Below, piece by piece: positions 1 to 5,781 of a stretch of 6,390 bases of DNA; position 1 is the first letter of the stretch, and each line of letters begins with the position of its first letter. The translations under genes were made by a program, and so were the position numbers. Under the pieces are notes generated by a model, which was not told where the DNA came from, did not search any database, and saw only the letters and a list, made by a program, of their open reading frames with translations. This DNA is from an uncultured Acidobacteriota bacterium (lineage in GTDB: Bacteria; Acidobacteriota; Vicinamibacteria; Vicinamibacterales; UBA8438): positions 1-6,390 of the forward strand of contig CAJWMX010000175.1 of assembly GCA_913043805.1 (NCBI GenBank). The letters run 5' to 3'.

Positions 1-309
1 GGTCGCGGTGACGATGATCTCCTCTTCGACCACTGAGCTCTGTTTGAGCTCGACCCGCACGGTCTGCCGCACCCCCTGTGTGGCCTGCACCTGGCTTGTC
101 GCGGTCTCGAAGCCGATCCGGCTGACGACGAGGGTGTGGGGGGCCGCTTCCACCGAGAGCACGGCGCGACCGGCGTCGTCGGTTTGCACGAGGGCATCGC
201 CGATCGACACGTCGGCGTTGGGTACCGGCCGGTCATTGGAGACGACCGTGACGATGATGTCGGTCGCGGGTTGGGAGAGGGTGGCGACGAGGAGCAGCGC
301 GTACAGCAT
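1..309 (-). CDS. TonB-dependent receptor, N-terminal part only (carboxypeptidase-regulatory-like domain)
   Basis: This is the first 103 codons of a gene running off the left edge. The ATG (complement of 307-309) is the only Met start after an in-frame stop at 322-324. A short hydrophobic signal peptide (MLYALLLVATLSQ, residues 1-13) is followed by a beta-sandwich-like segment at about residues 17-90. Its features (RPVPNADVSIGD, then DDAGRAVLSV, then a GFET turn) match the carboxypeptidase regulatory-like domain that precedes many SusC/CirA-type receptors. Residues 94-103 (VEEEIIVTAT) look like the linker and TonB-box/plug start of such receptors. The family takes up large ligands across the outer membrane using TonB energy; the ligand cannot be told from this fragment. 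The start lies 37 nt after the stop of the NHL gene on the same strand, so co-transcription is possible. No strong ribosome binding site is seen. The plug and barrel lie outside the window, so another protein carrying this domain cannot be fully excluded. Confidence 0.8.
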   Translation of the reverse strand, partial: MLYALLLVATLSQPATDIIVTVVSNDRPVPNADVSIGDALVQTDDAGRAVLSVEAAPHTLVVSRIGFETATSQVQATQGVRQTVRVELKQSSVVEEEIIVTAT

Positions 310-346
310 GATTGACCGTCGCTAGTCGCCGGAGGCGGCGGTGGGC

Positions 347-1402
347 CTAGGGGCGAACGCGAACGTATTTCTGCAGCTTGCGCGGGCTGGGCTCTCCCCC
401 GTAGAGGTTGCCGTCGCGATCGACGGCGACAAATTCGGCGCCGTTGCCCTGCATGCTGCGCGGGTCACCCCACGGGTAGAGGATGAACTCGTCCACCCAC
501 CCCGTCCTGGCGTTGTCGATCCGGATGCCCATCGCATAGCCAGGGTTCTGGATGTCATCAGACTCCGAGTCTGCCACATAGATCCGGCCGTGCTGGTCGA
601 AGGCGATTCCGCTGGGTCGTCCGAACTGTGTCCACTGTGCGATGAAGGTCCCCGCCTGGTCGAAGATCTGGATCCGGTTGTTCGACCGGTCGGCCACGAA
701 GAGCCGCCCGTCGTTGTCCATCGCGATCGCGTGGACGCCCCGAAACTCCCCCGGGGCATAGCCTGTCTGGCCCCACTCGGCCATGTAGGTGCCATCGGGC
801 GAGAACCTGACGATCCGGTTGTTCCCCCGGTCGCTGCGGCCGACGCTATGGCCATCGGCGACAAAGATGTCTCCGTTGTCGGCAACGACAACATCAGAGG
901 GCGCGTTCAGGTGTGTGGTGCCCCCGCCCGCTTGCCCTGGAGTACCAAGTGTCAACAGCACCTCTCCGCTCGGGCTGAACTTGATCACCTGGTGTCCGCG
1001 GGTTCCCTCGGGGCTCGAATTCAGGAAGTAGCCGTCGGTCACCCAGACGTTCCCGTCGGCGTCCACGTCGAGCCCGTGTGGCCAGATGAACATGCCGCCA
1101 CCGAAGCTCTCTACGACGTTGCCGTCAGGGTCGAACCTGAAGACCGTGTCGAGGTCGGAGTTGAGACACTCCCGGCCGAAGTCCTCCGGCGTGGCCAGGT
1201 CGCACCGGATCACCGCCCACAGATGGAGTCCGTCAACGTCCGGCTCCAGGTCGCCGACCGCCCCCATCTCACGGCCACCGGGCAGTTTGGCCCAGTCGTC
1301 CACCAGCCGATACTTGTTCGGCAACGCCTGGCCGAACGCCGAGGAAGTGCCCCCGACACACAGGATTACGACGACGGCCAGCGCTCTAGAGAAGATCACC
1401 AT
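347..1402 (-). CDS. Secreted six-bladed NHL-repeat beta-propeller, peptidyl-alpha-hydroxyglycine alpha-amidating lyase-like
   Basis: The protein has 351 residues. I chose the ATG at 1402 because it begins a clear signal peptide (about residues 1-25, hydrophobic core ALAVVVILCVGG). The frame stays open upstream to 1501, but that would run into the tRNA gene and bury the signal peptide. NHL blades repeat the pattern 'P.g..vd..G.i.VaD..n.ri..f...G': WPHGLDVDADGNVWVTDG (107-124), APSDVVVADNGDIFVADG (167-184), GVHAIAMDNDGRLFVADR (222-239), RPSGIAFDQHGRIYVADS (262-279) and a last degenerate blade near 324-336. The blade spacing and the histidines H109 and H224 resemble the lyase half of peptide-amidating enzyme, which binds zinc through blade histidines. 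Bacterial homologues are often annotated that way, but real amidating activity is unproven. C67 and C79 could form a disulfide. Location is probably periplasmic or extracellular. It lies 64 nt downstream of tRNA-Phe and 37 nt upstream of the receptor. The NHL fold is near certain; the enzymatic role is a guess. Confidence 0.85.
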   Translation of the reverse strand: MVIFSRALAVVVILCVGGTSSAFGQALPNKYRLVDDWAKLPGGREMGAVGDLEPDVDGLHLWAVIRCDLATPEDFGRECLNSDLDTVFRFDPDGNVVESFGGGMFIWPHGLDVDADGNVWVTDGYFLNSSPEGTRGHQVIKFSPSGEVLLTLGTPGQAGGGTTHLNAPSDVVVADNGDIFVADGHSVGRSDRGNNRIVRFSPDGTYMAEWGQTGYAPGEFRGVHAIAMDNDGRLFVADRSNNRIQIFDQAGTFIAQWTQFGRPSGIAFDQHGRIYVADSESDDIQNPGYAMGIRIDNARTGWVDEFILYPWGDPRSMQGNGAEFVAVDRDGNLYGGEPSPRKLQKYVRVRP

Positions 1403-1409
1403 GCGCACG

Positions 1410-1415
1410 ATTCTA
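1410..1415 (-). promoter_or_regulatory. Candidate -10 element (TAGAAT) just upstream of the NHL gene
   Basis: On the minus strand TAGAAT matches the TATAAT consensus at 5 of 6 positions. It ends 7 nt before the chosen ATG at 1402, which would place the transcription start at or next to the A of the start codon, giving a leaderless mRNA. No recognisable -35 lies 16-18 nt upstream. There is also no Shine-Dalgarno sequence before the ATG, which fits a leaderless start but does not prove it. The alternative is read-through from the tRNA-Phe transcript. Confidence 0.3.
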
Positions 1416-1465
1416 TCCACACTAGGTTCGTCGGGGCCGTCGCCTGGTCGGCATTGCCAGAAGAG

Positions 1466-1541
1466 TGGTGCCGAGGGGCAGAGTCGAACTGCCGACACCA
1501 TGATTTTCAGTCATGTGCTCTACCAACTGAGCTACCTCGGC
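1466..1541 (-). tRNA. tRNA-Phe (anticodon GAA)
   Basis: The cloverleaf is complete at 76 nt including an encoded 3' CCA (complement of 1466-1468). The acceptor stem pairs GCCGAGG with CCTCGGC and the discriminator is A. The D arm is GCTC-AGTTGGTA-GAGC. The anticodon stem CATGA/TCATG holds the loop CTGAAAA, giving anticodon GAA, which reads both phenylalanine codons UUU and UUC. The variable loop is GTGTC. The T arm GGCAG-TTCGACT-CTGCC has the standard TTCGA core. No mismatches are seen in the stems. It sits alone, between the glycosyltransferase gene and the NHL gene, on the same strand as both. Confidence 0.98.
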
Positions 1542-1563
1542 ACGCCAGAACGCAGCGCTGATG

Positions 1564-1597
1564 GTGGGCCCGTCATGGTGCGACGGGAACGGCCCAC
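1564..1597 (-). other. Inverted repeat between glycosyltransferase gene and tRNA-Phe
   Basis: The outer arms GTGGGCC (1564-1570) and GGCCCAC (1591-1597) are perfect 7-bp complements. Inside them CGTC (1571-1574) pairs with GACG (1582-1585) around a 7-nt loop, leaving a 5-nt bulge (1586-1590). An alternative inner hairpin pairs CCCGTC (1569-1574) with GACGGG (1582-1587). It lies downstream of the glycosyltransferase stop on the minus strand and could end or attenuate that transcript. No T-tract follows, so it is not a classical intrinsic terminator. Confidence 0.3.
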
Positions 1598-1624
1598 TGT
1601 ACCGCAGGGGGACAGGGGGTGCAA
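1596..1624 (-). promoter_or_regulatory. Candidate sigma70-type promoter for tRNA-Phe
   Basis: On the minus strand TTGCAC (complement of 1619-1624; 3 of 6 to TTGACA, with the key TTG intact) is separated by exactly 17 nt from TACAGT (complement of 1596-1601; 4 of 6 to TATAAT). Transcription would begin near 1589, giving a leader of about 48 nt before the tRNA 5' end at 1541. It fits entirely between the glycosyltransferase stop and the tRNA, where a stable RNA gene's own promoter is expected. The match is modest, so this is a candidate only. Confidence 0.35.
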
Positions 1625-1631
1625 CTGGCCG

Positions 1632-2372
1632 CTAGCGTGGCGGATGGCGCCTGAACCGCATCAGGACACGCCAGGGCACGATGAGCGATTCCCGGAACAC
1701 ACGGCCGGTCAGCTTGGAGACGCCGTGCTGTCGGCCGACGAAGCGGACCGGGACCTCTCCGATCCGGCATCCGGCCTGCGCCGCCTCGCACAGGGTCTCG
1801 ACCAGGAAGGCGAAGCCCTCGGCTCCGATCCGTTTCCACTGAATCTGCTGCACGGCGCTCCGACGCCAGCAGCGGTAGCCGCTCGTGCAGTCGTTGGCGC
1901 GGAGGCCAGTGATCAGCCGCACGTAGGTGTTGGCGCCGCGGCTGAGGGCCACCCGGGAGCCAGGAAAGTCCACCAGGCCGGCCCCGGCCGTGTAACGCGA
2001 TCCGATCACCACGTCGTAGTCCGCGGTGGCGGCTACCAGTGCGGGTAGATGCTGCGGGTCGTGGGACAGGTCGGCATCCATCTGGACGATGACGTCGACG
2101 TCTCTCGCGGCGGCGATCGGGAACGCCTCGGCGTAGGACAGTCCGAGCCCGCGAGCCCCGGTGCGATGCAGCACGTCGATCCGGCCCGGATACTCGGTGG
2201 CCAACTCCTCGGCGACCTTGCCGGTGCCGTCGGTCGAGCGGTCGTCGACGACGAGCACCTGGAACCCCTCGTGTTCGAGAATCCGCGGCACCAGCAGCGG
2301 GAGGTTCTTGGCCTCGTTGAGGGTGGGCATGATCGCGAGGGCGCGGCGGGCGCCGGTCGTAGCTTCGGTCAC
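1632..2372 (-). CDS. Family 2 glycosyltransferase, polyprenyl (dolichyl)-phosphate mannose synthase-like
   Basis: The protein has 246 residues, starting at a GTG (complement of 2370-2372) that overlaps the upstream gene's TGA stop as GTGA. This start leaves only a short tail before the catalytic domain. GT-A fold motifs appear in order: PTLNE (16-20), VDDRSTDGT (42-50) binding the nucleotide, DADLSHDP (99-106) with the metal-binding DxD, GSRY (124-127), and near the end RQHGVSKL (214-221), which matches the conserved 'R..G.SK(M/L)' signature of dolichol-phosphate mannose synthases. The family transfers mannose from GDP-mannose to a polyprenyl phosphate at the cytoplasmic face of the membrane. 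No C-terminal membrane helices are present, so it resembles the short human DPM1 form rather than the membrane-anchored form; the basic tail (FRRHPPR) may help membrane contact. Its partner upstream is a membrane glycosyltransferase that would use the lipid-linked sugar. The sugar could differ, for example glucose; the fold and family are secure. Confidence 0.92.
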   Translation of the reverse strand: MTEATTGARRALAIMPTLNEAKNLPLLVPRILEHEGFQVLVVDDRSTDGTGKVAEELATEYPGRIDVLHRTGARGLGLSYAEAFPIAAARDVDVIVQMDADLSHDPQHLPALVAATADYDVVIGSRYTAGAGLVDFPGSRVALSRGANTYVRLITGLRANDCTSGYRCWRRSAVQQIQWKRIGAEGFAFLVETLCEAAQAGCRIGEVPVRFVGRQHGVSKLTGRVFRESLIVPWRVLMRFRRHPPR

Positions 2373-3832
2373 AGCATCCCACGCCAGGTGAAGAAGAGGA
2401 TCGCCGTGAACCCTTGCAGCAGGGCGAATCCCACGGTGAGGTTCTGCCGCTGTCGCTCCGAGAGAAGCGAGGCGGCCAGGAAGAACATCGGGAAGAGGAG
2501 GCTGGTGACGCGGCCCATCGAGAGGAACCCACCGAAGAGCATGGGCGGGCCGACGTTCAGCAGCATGAACAGACCATACTCCAGACCGAGGCGGGTCGTG
2601 ATCGGCCAGATCATGACGACCGCGGCGATGGCCGCCAGGGCGTTCAGCGCCTCGATCGGCTGCGACGTCGTGTACTCGACCAGCCCCTGCTCGGTGATGC
2701 GGGTCACCGGGGTGAAGAGCGTCGGGAAGCCGGTGTAGGCGCGTCCCCACGCCGTGTGCGCCTCTCGCCAGGCGAACAGGTCGCCGGTGAGACTGTAGAT
2801 GTAGAGCGAGTAGAGGCCGACGCCCAGTGCCGGCAGCGCGGCGACCGTTAAGCCGATCACGGCGTGTCGGGTGAGCTCGGCCTGTCGGGCGCCGGCGTTG
2901 CGTTTCTTGAGCAGCTGCTTGAGTACGATGATGCCGAGCGGGCCGGCCAGCAGGAAGCCGTTAGGCCGCGTGATGCCGCCAAGCAGCGCGAAGGCGGCGG
3001 CGGGGCCCCAGCGCTGCTGACCGACGAGATAGAACGAGGCGGCCAACGCCAGGAGCATCAGCGCTTCGGTATAGGCGGCGCTGAAATACACGGCGAACGG
3101 GTAGGCCGACATTAGCAGGAGCGTCGAGCGGGCCGTGGTGTCGTCGAGATGTTGGCGTGCCAGGCGATAGAGCCACATCAGCCCCCATCCGAACGCGACG
3201 AGCGACACGAGGAGGCCGGCGGCCAGAAAGCGCTGTTGGAGCTGCTCCATCGCCATGCCGGGCGGCAGCTCCCTTTCCCCGAAGATGCGCTGAGAACCGA
3301 GCAGATTGGCGGCGGTGCGGACCGCCAAGGGATAGCCTGGGAAGAAGGCGATGCTCTGCTGTCCGACGCTGTCGGGGTCGTAACGGTAGCCCTCGAGCGC
3401 GATCTGCATGTACCAGCCGGTGTCCCAACGGAGCGCCAGGTTGGCCGCTTCGTTGCTCGACACGCGGATCGGCGGTGCTCCCGGGGGGAAGCCGACCGCC
3501 ACCACGCCCAGGTAGCCGACCAGCAGCACCGCCAGTCGGGTCGTGACGGTCGTCGACCAGGTGGAACGGAACGCCTCATCGCGGATGCCCCGGCGCACGT
3601 ATCCGACGATGCGCTCCGGGAGAGAGGGGTGGGGGATGCTGTAGTGCCGTAGCCCGGCGGCGGCCACGATGATCAGCCAGAGACGCCAGGTTTCGCCGAT
3701 CCGCAGCCAGGTGCCGAAGTCGATCCGGCCGAACGCCCAGACCTGGGTCACCAGGATGAGCAACACCACCGTGAACAGGTCGAGCGCGCGCGCCCAGCAC
3801 GGCACGGATGGGGATGAAGGGACGTCGTTCAC
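2369..3832 (-). CDS. Integral membrane GT-C glycosyltransferase, PIG-V (GPI mannosyltransferase 2)-like
   Basis: The protein has 487 residues with a GTG start at 3832 and many hydrophobic spans (for example 16-34, 51-60, 98-115, 203-222, 236-270, 276-304, 324-346, 394-412, 418-436, 441-457, 466-481). After the early helices an exported loop holds RWDTGWYMQIALEGY (135-149) and then AFFPGYPLAVR (162-172). Further on are AYPFAVYFSAAYTEAL (243-258), TRPNG (288-292) and SMGRVTSLLFP (438-448). This order of 'RWD..', 'FFP.yP', 's..YtEal', 'rpNG' and 'R....fP' resembles PIG-V, which adds a mannose to the GPI anchor from dolichyl-phosphate-mannose in eukaryotes. Bacteria make no GPI, so here the acceptor is unknown: a protein, a glycolipid or a surface polymer. 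Its stop overlaps the start of the polyprenyl-phosphate-mannose synthase-like gene, the natural donor enzyme, which strongly supports donor type. A good promoter lies 57 nt upstream of the start. An alternative is a general GT39/ArnT-like enzyme; sugar and acceptor remain uncertain. Confidence 0.85.
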   Translation of the reverse strand: MNDVPSSPSVPCWARALDLFTVVLLILVTQVWAFGRIDFGTWLRIGETWRLWLIIVAAAGLRHYSIPHPSLPERIVGYVRRGIRDEAFRSTWSTTVTTRLAVLLVGYLGVVAVGFPPGAPPIRVSSNEAANLALRWDTGWYMQIALEGYRYDPDSVGQQSIAFFPGYPLAVRTAANLLGSQRIFGERELPPGMAMEQLQQRFLAAGLLVSLVAFGWGLMWLYRLARQHLDDTTARSTLLLMSAYPFAVYFSAAYTEALMLLALAASFYLVGQQRWGPAAAFALLGGITRPNGFLLAGPLGIIVLKQLLKKRNAGARQAELTRHAVIGLTVAALPALGVGLYSLYIYSLTGDLFAWREAHTAWGRAYTGFPTLFTPVTRITEQGLVEYTTSQPIEALNALAAIAAVVMIWPITTRLGLEYGLFMLLNVGPPMLFGGFLSMGRVTSLLFPMFFLAASLLSERQRQNLTVGFALLQGFTAILFFTWRGML

Positions 3833-3888
3833 GAGTGTGTCCGCGTCGGTGAGCTCGCTAGGACGATGTACAGCCGAGATGGCCAGAT

Positions 3889-3917
3889 ATTGTAGCTCAA
3901 GGGTCCGGAGGCGTCAC
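3889..3917 (-). promoter_or_regulatory. Sigma70-type promoter for the membrane glycosyltransferase operon
   Basis: On the minus strand GTGACG (complement of 3912-3917; 4 of 6 to TTGACA) is followed after exactly 17 nt by TACAAT (complement of 3889-3894; 5 of 6 to TATAAT). Transcription would start near 3882, about 50 nt before the GTG start codon at 3832. This is the best promoter match in the window and sits in the divergent intergenic region. Confidence 0.5.
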
Positions 3918-3943
3918 ATGTTGTGGTGCGACTCCGACGGCGC

Positions 3944-3972
3944 TTGGCTCAAGACAGACGCTGTGCCAGACT
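3944..3972 (+). promoter_or_regulatory. Candidate promoter for the M16 peptidase operon
   Basis: TTGGCT (3944-3949; 4 of 6 to TTGACA) and CAGACT (3967-3972; 3 of 6 to TATAAT) are separated by 17 nt, and the -10 is preceded by TGC, an extended -10 (TGn) motif. Transcription would begin near 3979, about 65 nt before the ATG at 4045. The -10 is poor, so support rests mainly on spacing, the extended motif and its position. Confidence 0.3.
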
Positions 3973-4031
3973 GCTGGGACGGTACCTTCGTCTTACTTCT
4001 GAGGAAACGTGCGACAGAGAGGGCGTGGGGA

Positions 4032-4038
4032 AGAGGAG
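4032..4038 (+). promoter_or_regulatory. Ribosome binding site fixing the M16 peptidase start
   Basis: AGAGGAG lies 6 nt before the ATG at 4045. It favours that ATG over the in-frame GTG at 4009, which would add a charged 12-residue extension ahead of the signal peptide. Confidence 0.7.
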
Positions 4039-4044
4039 CCGAAG

Positions 4045-5781
4045 ATGACGAGACGGATCGGGGCGTTGCTGCTGGCGGCGCTGCTGGTGGGTGGCGACGC
4101 GACGCTTGCGCAGGAGGTGCCGGTCGAGGAGCTCGTGCTCGACAACGGCATGACCGTGCTCTTGTTGCCGCGGCCGGGTGACCCCAACGTGGCCGCCGGG
4201 TGGGTGGCCAAGGTCGGGTCGGTCTATGAGCGGCCGGGCATCACCGGCGTGGCGCACCTCTTCGAGCACATGATGTTCAAGGGCACCGCGACCATCGGGA
4301 CGCGGAACATCGAGTCTGATCTGCAGCTGATCGCGGAGCTCGATCAGGTCAAGGGCGAGATCCGGGTCGAGGAGGCGGCGCTGCTCGAGGCGGCCCGGCT
4401 GGGCCAGCTCGACGACCCCGACGATCCGTCCGAGCGGACCCCGGAACACCAGGAGCTCCTGGACCGGTTCGACGCGCTGCTGGCCGAGCAGGACGAGCTG
4501 ATCATCAAGGAAGACTTCAGCCGCACCTACTCCGGGCAGGGCGCCTCGGCGATGAATGCCGGCACCAGCTACGACTACACGATCTACTTCGTAAACGTCC
4601 CGGCGAACAAGCTCGAGCTCTGGTTCTGGATGGAGTCCGACCGGTTGTTCAATCCGGTGTTCCGCGAGTTCTACTCGGAGCGGGACGTCGTGCACGAAGA
4701 ACGACGGCTCCGCACCGACAGCACGCCGATCGGCAAGTTCCAGGAGCAGTTCGATTCGATGTTCTGGCAGTCGTCGCCCTACAGCTGGCCCATCATCGGA
4801 TGGCCGAGCGACCTAGAGGGCATCACGCGGGAAGAGGCGCTCGAGTTCTTCGGGCTCTACTACGCACCGAACAATCTGACCGCGGCTCTGGTGGGCGACT
4901 TCGATCCCGACGAGGCGAAGGCTCTGGCCGAGCGCTACTTCGGTCGTCTGACACCGAGCGATCGGCCCGCGCCGCGGCCACGCACCCGCGAGATGCCGCA
5001 GCTGGGCGAGAAGCGGATGACCGCCTACGCCGACACCAACCCGTCGGTCACCATCCGCTATCACTCGGTGCCCGACGGCCATGTGGACGAGCCGCCGCTG
5101 GTGGTGCTGGGACAGCTGCTCAACGGGCGCACCGGACGCCTCTACCGGGCGCTGGTCGAAGAGCAGGAGGTGGCGACCAACGCCGGCGGCGGGCAGTCAG
5201 GCTTCAAGTTCGAGGGGATGTTCCAGCTGAGCGGCACCGCCAAAGAGGGGCGGATCCCCGAAGAGGTGGAGCAGGCGATCTATGCCGAGCTCGAACGGCT
5301 CAAGACCGAGCCGGTGCCGGACCGCGAGCTCCAGAAGGTCAAGAACCAGAACGCCGCATCGAACTTCCGTGGGTTGCGGTCGAACTTCGGCTTGATGAAC
5401 CAGCTGCTCGTCCGCGAGGCGTGGCGCGGCTGGGAAACGATCAACAGCGACCCGGCGCTCTATGAGGCGGTCACGGCCGAGGACGTCATGCGGGTCGCCA
5501 ACGATTACTTCGCCGCCGAGAACCGGGCTGTCGCGGTCTACTACCGGCAGGAATCGGATGAGCCTGAGGATCCGCGACTGGCGGGGCTGGACGACCAGGA
5601 GCGCCAGCAGGTCCGCCAGATGATGACGATGATCTCGCAGGCGAACGCCGAGCAGGTGGGACAGTTGTTGGGGCAGCTCGAGCAGATGGCCGCGCAGGTG
5701 CCCCCGGAGAATCAGGATATGGTCGAGGTGCTTCGCGCGATCACGCTCGAGCGGCAGGCTGAAGCGGAGGGAGGACGATGA
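4045..5781 (+). CDS. Exported M16 family zinc metallopeptidase, catalytic subunit
   Basis: The protein has 578 residues. Residues 1-22 form a signal peptide (MTRR, then a Leu/Ala-rich core, then ATLAQ), so it acts outside the cytoplasm, probably in the periplasm. The inverted zinc motif HxxEH is HLFEH at 71-75; H71 and H75 bind zinc and E74 is the catalytic base. The third ligand is E219 in SERDVVHEERR (211-221), by alignment with E169 of pitrilysin. A second, inactive-type M16 domain follows, with NGRTGRLYRAL (360-370) as its usual 'sRLy.aL' signature. Between HxxEH and E219 there are 143 residues, against about 76 in pitrilysin. The excess is a Glu/Leu-rich, probably helical or coiled-coil insertion at about 93-160. 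Residues 512-578 form a Gln/Glu/Met-rich helical tail. The gene overlaps the next M16-like gene by ATGA, so the products probably pair. Family members degrade or process peptides; the substrate here is unknown. Confidence 0.93.
   Translation: MTRRIGALLLAALLVGGDATLAQEVPVEELVLDNGMTVLLLPRPGDPNVAAGWVAKVGSVYERPGITGVAHLFEHMMFKGTATIGTRNIESDLQLIAELDQVKGEIRVEEAALLEAARLGQLDDPDDPSERTPEHQELLDRFDALLAEQDELIIKEDFSRTYSGQGASAMNAGTSYDYTIYFVNVPANKLELWFWMESDRLFNPVFREFYSERDVVHEERRLRTDSTPIGKFQEQFDSMFWQSSPYSWPIIGWPSDLEGITREEALEFFGLYYAPNNLTAALVGDFDPDEAKALAERYFGRLTPSDRPAPRPRTREMPQLGEKRMTAYADTNPSVTIRYHSVPDGHVDEPPLVVLGQLLNGRTGRLYRALVEEQEVATNAGGGQSGFKFEGMFQLSGTAKEGRIPEEVEQAIYAELERLKTEPVPDRELQKVKNQNAASNFRGLRSNFGLMNQLLVREAWRGWETINSDPALYEAVTAEDVMRVANDYFAAENRAVAVYYRQESDEPEDPRLAGLDDQERQQVRQMMTMISQANAEQVGQLLGQLEQMAAQVPPENQDMVEVLRAITLERQAEAEGGR
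5766..5775 (+). promoter_or_regulatory. Ribosome binding site for the second M16 gene
   Basis: GGAGGGAGGA lies inside the last codons of the first peptidase gene. Its GGAGG at 5766-5770 is 7 nt from the ATG at 5778, an ideal distance. With the ATGA overlap this indicates efficient coupled translation and supports near-equal production of both subunits. Confidence 0.75.

Noticed and set aside
9..15. Lipobox reading of the NHL signal peptide (VILC around residue 15)
   Set aside because: The residue before Cys is Leu, not the small residue needed for lipoprotein signal peptidase, and the cysteine lies within the hydrophobic core. The positions given here are residues of that protein.
1403..1501. 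N-terminal extension of the NHL protein by 33 residues
   Set aside because: The extension would start inside the tRNA-Phe gene and place non-hydrophobic sequence before an obvious signal peptide.
341..1561. A 406-codon plus-strand open frame opposite the NHL gene and tRNA
   Set aside because: It is antisense to a gene with clear signal peptide and NHL repeats, runs through the tRNA, and its translation shows no recognisable domain. Long antisense frames are expected in GC-rich DNA.
2373..2750. Longer version of the family 2 glycosyltransferase starting near 2750
   Set aside because: The extra residues are out-of-frame reading of the PIG-V-like gene and carry no GT2 motif; the GTG at 2372 with the GTGA overlap explains the start.
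4009..4044. GTG start at 4009 for the M16 peptidase
   Set aside because: The ATG at 4045 has a proper ribosome binding site and begins directly with the signal peptide; the upstream residues are charged.
3949..4695. A 248-codon minus-strand frame antisense to the M16 peptidase
   Set aside because: It is a mirror of the peptidase codons with no domain of its own, and covers the divergent promoter region.
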